Origin: Bacteroides mediterraneensis
GTDB taxonomy: Bacteria; Bacteroidota; Bacteroidia; Bacteroidales; Bacteroidaceae
Reading direction: 5' to 3'
Length of the DNA stretch: 64,000 bases
NCBI RefSeq assembly: GCF_016900355.1
Contig: NZ_JACJKA010000013.1
Location: 33,146-97,145 of the forward strand
Shown here: positions 54,245 through 61,907 of the stretch, piece after piece
How the letters are laid out: every line of letters begins with the position of its first letter
Numbering within the stretch: position 1 is the first letter of the stretch
Notes under the pieces: generated by a model
Database searches by the model: none
Told to the model about the DNA's origin: nothing
The model's input: only the letters and a program-made list of their open reading frames with translations
Translations under genes and position numbers: made by a program

Positions 54245-55264
54245 ATGTTTCGATTTGGAGAACCTCAATATTTATATTTACTGATTGTGCTGCCCTTGCT
54301 GGCTGTGTTCTATTTTTATACGAACTACCGCCTCCGCAAGCGTTTGCGCGAATACGGTAGTCCGGAACTGCTGGCACACTTGATGCCGGATGTGTCCAAA
54401 TACCGTCCCGATGTCAAGTTCTGGCTGACTTTTGCCGCACTGGCCATGGTGATTTTCATGCTGGCCCGTCCGCAGTTCGGTTCTAAGATGGAGACGGTGA
54501 AACGGCAAGGTGTGGAAACCGTGGTGGCACTGGATATTTCAAACTCCATGTTGGCAGAGGATGTCACTCCCAGCCGTCTGGAGAAGTCGAAGAAACTGAT
54601 TTCCCGTCTGGTGGAAACCTTCAACAACGACAAGGTGGCCATGATTGTGTTTGCGGGTCAGGCCTTTACACAGCTCCCGATTACGAGCGATTATGTATCG
54701 GCCAAGATGTTCTTGGAAACCATCTCCCCGTCGTTGATAACCACGCAGGGTACGGATATCGGCGGGGCCATCGACCTGGCCATGAAAAGTTTCACGCCGA
54801 ATGAAGGCGTAGGAAGAGCCATCGTGCTGATTACGGATGGAGAAAACCACGAGGGAGGAGCGATAGAAGCTGCACAGGCAGCCGCCAAGAAAGGAATCCG
54901 CGTGTTTGTGTTGGGTGTTGGTTCACCCGACGGTTCACCCATTCCGATGGAAGGCAGCAACGAGTTCCGCCGCGACAAGGACGGCAACGTGATTGTGACC
55001 CGTTTGAACGAACAGATGTGTCAGGAAATCGCCAAGGCGGGAAACGGCATTTATGTGCGGGTGGACAACACCAACAATGCGGAGAGAGCCTTGAACGCGG
55101 AAATCAACAAACTGGCAAAGGCGGACGTGGAGACGCAGGTCTTTACGGAATTCGACGAGCAGTTCCAGGTACTGGCCTGGTTGGCTATCTTGTTGTTGGC
55201 TGCCGACCTGATGATTCTGAACCGCAAGAATCCGCTTTTCAAGAATGTGAAACTCTTTAAATGA
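54245..55264 (+). CDS. batB: BatB, VWA-domain membrane protein
   Basis: This 339-residue protein has the same layout as batA: membrane segments YLYLLIVLPLLAVFYFY and FWLTFAALAMVIFMLA, then VWA site DISNS (D97, S99, S101) and a C-terminal membrane segment (VLAWLAILLLAADLMIL). It was probably derived from batA by duplication, as both contain the same ARPQ(T/F) joint and the same MLAED(L/V) segment. The gene ends with an ATGA-type 4-bp overlap with batC, which suggests translational coupling. Confidence 0.92.
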   Translation: MFRFGEPQYLYLLIVLPLLAVFYFYTNYRLRKRLREYGSPELLAHLMPDVSKYRPDVKFWLTFAALAMVIFMLARPQFGSKMETVKRQGVETVVALDISNSMLAEDVTPSRLEKSKKLISRLVETFNNDKVAMIVFAGQAFTQLPITSDYVSAKMFLETISPSLITTQGTDIGGAIDLAMKSFTPNEGVGRAIVLITDGENHEGGAIEAAQAAAKKGIRVFVLGVGSPDGSPIPMEGSNEFRRDKDGNVIVTRLNEQMCQEIAKAGNGIYVRVDNTNNAERALNAEINKLAKADVETQVFTEFDEQFQVLAWLAILLLAADLMILNRKNPLFKNVKLFK

Positions 55265-55971
55265 AATTGGAGATGAAAGTGAAAGGATATATGCTGTGTA
55301 TGTGCCTGGCCATGACTGCTGTGGCGGGTTACGCACAGAAAACAGACCGTGATTATCTGCGGAGCGGCAACAAACTCTACAAGGACAGTTTGTTTGTCAA
55401 GGCAGAAGTGGACTACCGGAAGGCACTGGAACTGAATCCCAAGTCGGCCGATGCCATGTACAACCTAGGCAATGCGTTGCTGATGCAGCAGAAGGGGAAG
55501 GAGGCCATGGAACAGTTTACCGCCGCTTCGAAGGTTGAAAAGGACAAGATGAAGCTGGCGCAGATTTACCATAACATGGGCGTTATCTTGCAGTCGTCCA
55601 AACAGTTGCCGCAGTGTATCGAAGCCTATAAGGAATCCCTGCGCAACAATCCGAAGGACAATGAAACCCGCTACAATCTGGCACTGGCGCAGAAGCAGTT
55701 GAAAGACCAGCAGCAGAACCAGCAGAATCAGGACCAAAAACAGAACAAGCAGGATCAGAAGCAGGACGACAAGCAGCAGAACAAAGACCAGCAAGACCAA
55801 AACAAGAAGGACCAGCAGAATCCGCAGCAACCGCAGCAAAATCAGAACCAGATGTCGAAAGAGAATGCCGAACAGTTGCTCAACGCCGCTATGCAGGACG
55901 AAAAGAACGTGCAGGACAAGGTGAAGAAGCAGATTCAGGTGCGGGGCCGCAAGCTGGAGAAAGACTGGTAA
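55261..55971 (+). CDS. batC: BatC, TPR protein with a Gln/Lys/Asn-rich tract
   Basis: This 236-residue protein has a signal peptide (about 1-25, cleaved after GYAQ), TPR repeats (30-145) and an extraordinary low-complexity tract (residues 148-197, DNA 55702-55851) made of Gln, Asn, Lys and Asp only, with two Pro pairs. The last 38 residues are helical. TPR proteins of this type are the usual BatC in Bat operons. The tract is imperfectly repetitive at DNA level (CAGCAGAAC, CAGAAG) and prone to length change. Confidence 0.88.
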   Translation: MKLEMKVKGYMLCMCLAMTAVAGYAQKTDRDYLRSGNKLYKDSLFVKAEVDYRKALELNPKSADAMYNLGNALLMQQKGKEAMEQFTAASKVEKDKMKLAQIYHNMGVILQSSKQLPQCIEAYKESLRNNPKDNETRYNLALAQKQLKDQQQNQQNQDQKQNKQDQKQDDKQQNKDQQDQNKKDQQNPQQPQQNQNQMSKENAEQLLNAAMQDEKNVQDKVKKQIQVRGRKLEKDW

Positions 55972-56017
55972 GCCAGCAGAGATGAAGAACAAACGAATAA
56001 TTATAAATTAAAGAAGA

Positions 56018-57835
56018 ATGCGAAAGATAATATTCTTACTTTTTACGATACTTGCCGTAGGACAGGTGAAGGCCGACAACGTACGGTTTGTGGCGGAAGC
56101 TGCCGACGTGGTGGTCAGTGGTGACCAGGTACGTCTGGTGTTCACGGTCAATTCGCAAGATATCAAGGATTTCCGGGCTCCATCCATCAAGGGATTCGAT
56201 GTGCTGATGGGACCGAGCCGTTCTCAGCAGAGCAGTATTCAGATTATCAATGGAAAACGTACGTCGAGCAGTTCGACGGCGTTTACCTATATTCTGATGG
56301 CTGGAAATCCAGGTACGTATACCATTCCGTCGGCCAGTGTAGAGGTCGATGGCAAGAAGGTGTTTTCCAATACCTTGACTATTAAAGTGCTTCCACAGGA
56401 TCAGGCTTCAAAAGGTGGAAATAGCGGAGGGGGTAGTTCTTCTCGGAGTCAGGTGGCAGGAAGCCGGATTACGTCTAATGATTTGTTTATCACGGCTACA
56501 GCTAGCAAGACGACCGTACACGAACAGGAAGCCATTCTGTTGACTTACAAAGTATATACAGTGGTGAACCTTCGCCAGTTGTATGGTAAGATGCCCGATT
56601 TGAAGGGTTTCCATACTCAGGAAGTGGAATTGCCGCAGCAGAAGACTTTCACGCTGGAGCATTATAAGGGACGGAATTACAATACGACGGTGTGGAGCCA
56701 GTATGTACTGTTCCCGCAGCAGACCGGCAAACTGGAGATTCCTTCCATCACGTTCGATGGGGTGATTGCCCAGCAGACAGCTTCCGAAGACCCGTTTGAC
56801 GCGTTCTTCAATGGCGTAGGATATGTAGAGGTGAAAAAGAAAATCACTACCCCCAAGCTGGTCATTAACGTGCAGCCGCTTCCGGCCAAACCTGCCGGAT
56901 TCTCGGGTGCGGTGGGTGACTTCAAGCTGGCTTCGTCTATCAACGCTACCGACGTGAAGACCAACGATGCCGTAACCATCAAGCTGACCCTGACGGGTAC
57001 GGGCAACATGAAACTGATTAGCACACCCGACATCAAGTTCCCGCAGGATTTTGAGGTGTATGATCCGAAAGTGACCGACAACTACAAGCTGACCAGCAGC
57101 GGACTGACAGGTACAAAAACCTTTGAATATCTGGCTATTCCGCGCCATGCCGGTAACTTTACCGTTCCGGCAGTGGAATTCACCTACTTCGACCTGAAGA
57201 GCAACAGTTACAAGACGCTTAAGACAGAGTCCTATGACTTGAAAGTAGCAAAGGGACAAGGCAATGCCGATCAAGTGATTGCGGATTTCACCAACAAGGA
57301 GAATGTGAAGATGCTGGGCAAGGATGTCCGCTTCATTAAGTTGGGTAATACGACCCTCCGTCCGAAAGGTGAATTCTTCTTCGGCACTGTAGGCTATTAC
57401 TTGTGCTATCTAATTCCGTTGCTGCTGTTCATCGTCTTTGCGGTAATTTATCGCCAGAAGGCTCTCGACAATGCCAACGTGGCCAAGATGAAGACCAAGA
57501 AGGCCAACAAGGTAGCTACCCGCCGTATGAAACTGGCCGGCAAGCTGTTGGCTGAAAATAAGAAGAATGAGTTCTACGATGAAGTGCTGAAGGCGTTGTG
57601 GGGATACATCAGCGACAAGCTCAGTATTCCGGCGTCACAGCTTTCAAAAGACAACATCGAAGCTGAACTGACCAATTACGGCGTAGAGGAGGCTTTGATT
57701 GCCGAGTTCATTGGGGTGCTCAATGAATGTGAATACGCACGCTATGCGCCGGGTGACGAGAACGAGGCCATGGACAAGGTTTATTCCGCTTCCGTGGAAG
57801 TGATCAGCAAAATGGAAAACAGTATCAAACATTAA
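56018..57835 (+). CDS. batD: BatD, large periplasmic membrane-anchored protein
   Basis: This 605-residue protein is of the BatD family. Signal peptide MRKIIFLLFTILAVGQVKA. Residues 25-430 form repeated beta-sandwich domains facing the periplasm (VRFVAEAADVVVSGDQVRLVFTVNSQD). One membrane segment (about 455-475, YYLCYLIPLLLFIVFAVIYR) and a cytoplasmic helical tail with many lysines follow. The gene is 46 bp after batC and 24 bp before batE. Domain content equals that of the family in Bacteroidota. Confidence 0.9.
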   Translation: MRKIIFLLFTILAVGQVKADNVRFVAEAADVVVSGDQVRLVFTVNSQDIKDFRAPSIKGFDVLMGPSRSQQSSIQIINGKRTSSSSTAFTYILMAGNPGTYTIPSASVEVDGKKVFSNTLTIKVLPQDQASKGGNSGGGSSSRSQVAGSRITSNDLFITATASKTTVHEQEAILLTYKVYTVVNLRQLYGKMPDLKGFHTQEVELPQQKTFTLEHYKGRNYNTTVWSQYVLFPQQTGKLEIPSITFDGVIAQQTASEDPFDAFFNGVGYVEVKKKITTPKLVINVQPLPAKPAGFSGAVGDFKLASSINATDVKTNDAVTIKLTLTGTGNMKLISTPDIKFPQDFEVYDPKVTDNYKLTSSGLTGTKTFEYLAIPRHAGNFTVPAVEFTYFDLKSNSYKTLKTESYDLKVAKGQGNADQVIADFTNKENVKMLGKDVRFIKLGNTTLRPKGEFFFGTVGYYLCYLIPLLLFIVFAVIYRQKALDNANVAKMKTKKANKVATRRMKLAGKLLAENKKNEFYDEVLKALWGYISDKLSIPASQLSKDNIEAELTNYGVEEALIAEFIGVLNECEYARYAPGDENEAMDKVYSASVEVISKMENSIKH

Positions 57836-57859
57836 AAACGGATAGGAGAGCAACTAAAT

Positions 57860-58612
57860 ATGAAGAAATTGTCTTTACTATTGATTGGACTGATTGGGTG
57901 CATCCAGTTTGCGATGGCAGCTCCTACGAAGGCAGAAGCTGACCAGGCATATCAGAAGGAGAAGTTCAGTGAAGCCGTTGGTATGTACGAGCAAATCTTG
58001 CAGACGCAGGGCGAGTCGGCCGATATCTATTATAATCTGGGTAATGCCTACTTCAAGATGAAGAACACGCCCAAGGCAGTGCTCAACTACGAGCGGGCAC
58101 TTTTGCTGAGCCCGGGAGATGCCGATATCCGCTTTAACCTGGATATGGCTCGGAGCAAGACGGTGGATAACATCACGCCGACAGCTGAGGTGTTCATCGT
58201 CACTTGGTATAAGTCGCTGGTCAACCTGATGAGCGAGAAAAGCTGGGGTTATGTGGGAATTTTCTCCTTCATTCTTTTGCTGATTGGAGTTTCTTTCTAT
58301 ATCTTCGGCAATCGTCTTTGGATTAAGAAGACCGGATTCATCGGAGGAGTGGTGTTCTTGGTGGTAACAATCTTGGCCAATGTCTTTGCCAGCGAGCAGA
58401 AAGCTGAACTTGTAAACCGGACAGGTGCCATTGTGATGGAACCGACCATCAATGTCAAGAGTACGCCGAATGAAAGCGGTACCGACCTCTTTGTGCTTCA
58501 CGAAGGAACGAAAGTCTTCATTGAAGATAATTCCATGAAGGGCTGGAAAGAAATCCGCCTGGAAGACGGCAACAAAGGTTGGGTGAAGACGGAAGCAATA
58601 GAAATCATTTAA
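57860..58612 (+). CDS. batE: BatE, TPR and SH3-like domain protein
   Basis: This 250-residue protein has a signal peptide (ending near QFAMA), two TPR units (about 25-100; QAYQKEKFSEAVGMYEQILQ, YYNLGNAYFKMKNTPKAVLNYERALLL), two membrane segments (about 130-150 and 156-175) and a C-terminal SH3-like domain (about 190-250; AIVMEPTINVKSTPNESGTDLFVLHEGTKVFIED). This combination is that of BatE. It may bind cell-wall or protein partners. The PAP2 gene starts 15 bp later. Confidence 0.88.
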   Translation: MKKLSLLLIGLIGCIQFAMAAPTKAEADQAYQKEKFSEAVGMYEQILQTQGESADIYYNLGNAYFKMKNTPKAVLNYERALLLSPGDADIRFNLDMARSKTVDNITPTAEVFIVTWYKSLVNLMSEKSWGYVGIFSFILLLIGVSFYIFGNRLWIKKTGFIGGVVFLVVTILANVFASEQKAELVNRTGAIVMEPTINVKSTPNESGTDLFVLHEGTKVFIEDNSMKGWKEIRLEDGNKGWVKTEAIEII

Positions 58613-58627
58613 TTCAATTATTGAAAG

Positions 58628-59338
58628 ATGGCAGGCATACAGCAACTCATAGAGGCCGACAAGGCACTGTTGCTTTCGTGGAACGGAAGCAACTCTCTGT
58701 TTTGGGACGGATTCATGTGGACGGTGACCGATACCCGCACATGGATTGCGGCCATGGTGGTGTTGCTGTATGTCATTTTCAAGAACAACCGGATTCAGCA
58801 GGGCATTGTCATCACGCTGATGATTGGACTCTGTGTGCTGGTGGCCGATCAGCTGGCTTCCGGACTCTGTAAGCCTTATTTCATGCGTTTCCGGCCCACG
58901 CAAGATCCGGAACTGATGTATATGGTGCAGACGGTCAACGGTTACCGGGGCGGCTTGTACGGCTTTATTTCCAGTCATGCAGCCAATACCTTTGCCGTGG
59001 CCATGTTCGTGTCATTGCTGGTGCGTTACCTGCCTTTTACGTGCATGATGTTCCTTTGGGCATTGATACCTTCTTATTCTCGCATTTATTTGGGAGTGCA
59101 TTATCCTGGTGATATTTTGTGCGGAGCCTTGGTCGGATTGGCTGTCGGTGGGCTATTGTATTTGCTGTATGCTTATATTTGCCGGCGCTTTTTCGATAGT
59201 CCGCAATACATTTCTACCCAGTATACTCGTAGCGGATATACGATAGACGATGTATCTATGCTTCATGCCATACTTATTTTGACTTATCTTTATGCGGTCA
59301 TTAAGGGGATGATGGTGGCAAAAAGTCTGCATTTTTAA
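58628..59338 (+). CDS. PAP2-family membrane phosphatase
   Basis: This 236-residue integral membrane protein has the PAP2 triple motif: KPYFMRFRPTQ, GFISSHAANTFA and SRIYLGVHYPGD, with the catalytic His in the last two. It has about six membrane segments. Substrates in the family are lipid phosphates (phosphatidic acid, undecaprenyl pyrophosphate, sphingolipid phosphates). It is the last gene of the bat cluster and shares the operon with no visible terminator before it. Confidence 0.9.
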   Translation: MAGIQQLIEADKALLLSWNGSNSLFWDGFMWTVTDTRTWIAAMVVLLYVIFKNNRIQQGIVITLMIGLCVLVADQLASGLCKPYFMRFRPTQDPELMYMVQTVNGYRGGLYGFISSHAANTFAVAMFVSLLVRYLPFTCMMFLWALIPSYSRIYLGVHYPGDILCGALVGLAVGGLLYLLYAYICRRFFDSPQYISTQYTRSGYTIDDVSMLHAILILTYLYAVIKGMMVAKSLHF

Positions 59339-59377
59339 TCTGAAAGAAAGATATTTTCAAAAAAAACAAATTGAAAG

Positions 59378-59408
59378 TTTGCGCTGTCACAATCTTTTGC
59401 TATATTTA
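59378..59408 (+). promoter_or_regulatory. Promoter of the small DNA-binding gene
   Basis: TTTG (59378-59381), a 19-nt spacer, and TATATTTA (59401-59408), one mismatch to TAnnTTTG. The start codon is 47 bp downstream. Confidence 0.5.
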
Positions 59409-59455
59409 AATCGATAATAAAAAAACAATTTGTCTAACACTTAATTTTGACTACT

Positions 59456-59713
59456 ATGAACAGAACAATAACTTTTAACGAACTCCGTAAAATCAAAGAC
59501 TCATTGCCCTCAGGCAGTATGCATCGTATTGCCGATGAACTGAACCTCAGTGTGGAAACGGTGCGCAATTTCTTTGGAGGACACAATTTCAAGGACGGAA
59601 AGAGCGTGGGTATTCATTTGGAGCCGGGGCCTGACGGCGGATTGGTGATGCTGGATGATACGACGGTACTCGATAAGGCGATAGCCATTCTGAAAGAAGA
59701 ACAACGCGCTTAA
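59456..59713 (+). CDS. Small helix-turn-helix DNA-binding protein
   Basis: This 85-residue protein, counted from ATG 59456 (an upstream TTG at 59447 was not used), has a clear helix-turn-helix in PSGSMHRIADELNLSVETVRNFFGGHN, followed by a short beta-rich part (GIHLEPGPDGGLVMLDDTTVLD) and a C-terminal helix. Proteins of this size and type are common and conserved in Bacteroidales; the target is unknown. It is a single-gene unit with its own promoter and terminator. Confidence 0.8.
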   Translation: MNRTITFNELRKIKDSLPSGSMHRIADELNLSVETVRNFFGGHNFKDGKSVGIHLEPGPDGGLVMLDDTTVLDKAIAILKEEQRA

Positions 59714-59727
59714 GAAAGAAATAAGAT

Positions 59728-59776
59728 AAGGGCTGTAACAAGGAGTGGGAGAGTGTCCGTTCCGGTTGCAGCCCTT
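59728..59776 (+). terminator. Terminator of the small DNA-binding gene
   Basis: AAGGGCTGTAAC (59728-59739) pairs with GTTGCAGCCCTT (59765-59776), one G-U pair. The T-run behind is broken (TTGTTGTT). Confidence 0.65.
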
Positions 59777-59810
59777 GTTGTTCAGATATTAACCTTAAAA
59801 TGCAGAAGCC

Positions 59811-60935
59811 ATGGAAGAAAAACTTGTAACACTGGCCATTCTTACTTATTCTAAAGCCCAGATTCTTAAGAATGTGCTTGAAAATGAAGGAATTGAGGCA
59901 TGCATCCACAATGTCAATCTGATTCAACCCGTCATTTCTTCAGGGGTGAGAATCCGTATTCGAGAAAGCGATTTGCCCAGGGCATTGAAAATCATTGAAA
60001 GTTCTGCATGGTTGGCCGATGATGTGATTAATGAGGAAAAACCAAAAGAAAATCACAGCAAGCAAATTCTGGTGCCGGTAGACTTTTCTGACTATTCAAT
60101 GGCGGCGTGTGAGTTTGGTTTCAACTTTGCGTCCAAGATTCAGGCCGAAGTGGTATTGATGCATGTGTATTTCAGTCCGGTGTATATGCCGAGTTTACAA
60201 TATGCTACGGAGAGTTACGGGCTGCCTATGGAACATGAACTGGGTATCAAGAGTATGCTCGACAATATTCACGAGCAGCTGAACAAGCTCACCGGCAGTA
60301 TTAAGGACCGTATCGCGAAAGGAGAGTTGCCCGACGTGAAATATACTTGTGTGCTGAAGGAAGGGGTGCCAGAGGAGGAAATCTTGCACTATGCACGCGA
60401 AGAAAGGCCACTTATCATCATTATGGGAACGCGTGGAAAGGGAGAAAAGGAAATGGATCTGATAGGTAGTGTGACAGCGGAAATCATTGACCGTAGTCCG
60501 GTATTTGTATATGCTATTCCCAAAAATGCCGTGAAAAAGAATTTCGATGACATTCGCAAGATTGCTTTCTTTACCAGTTTTGACCAGCGCGACTTGATTG
60601 CCTTTGATTCTTTGGTGACCACTTTCAAGGATTATCATTTTGAAGTGTCGTTCATTCATTTGAGTGATAATGCGCAGAAACGTACATGGAACGAAATCAA
60701 GTTGGTAGGCATTCAGGAATATTTTAAGAAACAGTATCCTCAATTGACCATTGATTATGATATGCTGGGCGGAGAAAGTCTGCTGAGTAACCTCGATAAT
60801 TATGTGAAGGAAAAAGGTATCGATGTGCTGTGTCTGTCCAATTACAAGCGGAATATCTTTGCCCGTCTGTTCAATCCGAGTATTGCCCGGCGGATGATTT
60901 TCCATTCCAATACACCGATTCTGGTAATCAAATAA
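59811..60935 (+). CDS. DUF2007 plus double universal-stress-protein domain
   Basis: This 374-residue protein has an N-terminal DUF2007 domain (1-65; LVTLAILTYSKAQILKNVLENEGIEACI, GVRIRIRESDLPRALKIIE), a complete Usp domain (about 82-240) with VDFSDYSMAACEFGFNFA and the ATP-binding motif GTRGKGEKEMDLIGSVT, and a second, degenerate Usp-like domain (about 245-374) that ends SNTPILVIK but lacks the G-x2-G-x9-G(S/T) motif. I infer a stress-related ATP-binding protein. It stands alone between terminators. Confidence 0.85.
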   Translation: MEEKLVTLAILTYSKAQILKNVLENEGIEACIHNVNLIQPVISSGVRIRIRESDLPRALKIIESSAWLADDVINEEKPKENHSKQILVPVDFSDYSMAACEFGFNFASKIQAEVVLMHVYFSPVYMPSLQYATESYGLPMEHELGIKSMLDNIHEQLNKLTGSIKDRIAKGELPDVKYTCVLKEGVPEEEILHYAREERPLIIIMGTRGKGEKEMDLIGSVTAEIIDRSPVFVYAIPKNAVKKNFDDIRKIAFFTSFDQRDLIAFDSLVTTFKDYHFEVSFIHLSDNAQKRTWNEIKLVGIQEYFKKQYPQLTIDYDMLGGESLLSNLDNYVKEKGIDVLCLSNYKRNIFARLFNPSIARRMIFHSNTPILVIK

Positions 60936-60959
60936 ACTGATTCTTTTTAAATTTAGGTA

Positions 60960-60990
60960 GGGCTGGATTCTTTTTTAGAATCTGGCCCTT
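60960..60990 (+). terminator. Terminator of the DUF2007-Usp gene
   Basis: A 12-bp stem (60960-60971 with 60977-60988) with two G-U pairs and a 5-nt T loop. The following T-run is short. Confidence 0.65.
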
Positions 60991-61156
60991 GATTTGTTTG
61001 TTCGCTCCAATGGTTTATATTCTTCTTTCGTTTTAAATTTTATTGATATTAAATTTGTCGCCGTGCTTTTAGAATTTTCCGTTTTCCCTAATAGGAGGTA
61101 TATCTATTTTTATAATTAAACATAATTTAGATTATATTTATTTTGTGTTTGTATAA

Positions 61157-61282
61157 AAACGCAAGTACATTTCGAGGAAAACGCACTTACGTTTGAACTA
61201 AAACGCTTCGACGTTTAAGATAAAACGCAAGTGCGTTTGGATGGAAACGTCTTTGCGTTTAAGATGAAACGTAAGTGCGTTT
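61157..61282 (+). repeat. Array B: six palindromic 16-bp units at exact 22-bp period
   Basis: Units begin at 61157, 61179, 61201, 61223, 61245 and 61267. Each is AAACGY-NNNN-RCGTTT or one base away (first unit: ACATTT at the right). Centres are AAGT, ACTT, TTCG, AAGT, CTTT, AAGT. The 6-nt spacers (cgagga, gaacta, aagata, ggatgg, aagatg) are not conserved. Unit and period are those of array A, 44 kb away. The group II intron begins 56 bp behind the last unit. Confidence 0.95.
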
Positions 61283-61907
61283 TGAGCGGCCGATTCTTCA
61301 AGTGTTCTTTTTGTTCAAGCCGGCTCAAATTTATGCTTGTGCGCCCAGATTGGTCGCTTGATAAATACTTCTGTAGCAAGAAGTTAGGATTGGGTTCAAT
61401 ATAATCCTATCGTCAATCAGCTTATCCGACGGGGAAACCTAACGGGGAGTGTAGCATGCTGATTAAAGCCCTGAGTCTACTAATAGCCAAGTAGCGACTG
61501 AAGGGCAAGACGAAACGACATATACAAGGATGAAGCCTTGATTGGTTGAACGATAGTTCGGTGGTACCACATCTTGCAATAGCGGAAGGCTTTTATATAC
61601 GCTATTTCATAGTACTCTGGCTATTTTGTGCGTTAGTTCAGAGCATTAAGAACCGACTATGACACAGCCGCAATAAGCGGACAAGAACGAAAGTCGCATC
61701 CGACAATATGTCACGCTAATAGTTATCAAGTGAAACTAACTGGGGATTGCCTAAGTCAGAACGCCTCAAAGGCTATGAGAGCTGGTCTCTGAATATCTGA
61801 TATGGCAACGGAGTTCCCATAGTAGTCCGAGCAAGTTAACGGCTTGTACATGGCGAAGGGGAACAGTCCATAACTTTAGTACAAACAAAGGAAAACGTGA
61901 GAGACGT

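Larger units (their letters stand above)
60936..61338. other. Gap between the Usp gene and the intron; terminator and array B
   Basis: This 403-bp AT-rich gap holds the Usp terminator (60960-60988), then nothing I recognise until array B (61157-61282). The last 56 bp (61283-61338) form the 5' exon of the group II intron. No coding frame is convincing. Confidence 0.6.

Noticed and set aside
55261..55264. Sequencing error at the batB-batC junction
   Set aside because: The overlap is the same ATGA type as seen at other junctions here, and both proteins are complete.
61339..61907. Separate non-coding RNA or riboswitch before the maturase
   Set aside because: The segment is explained as domains I-IV of the group II ribozyme; its landmarks match Ll.LtrB.
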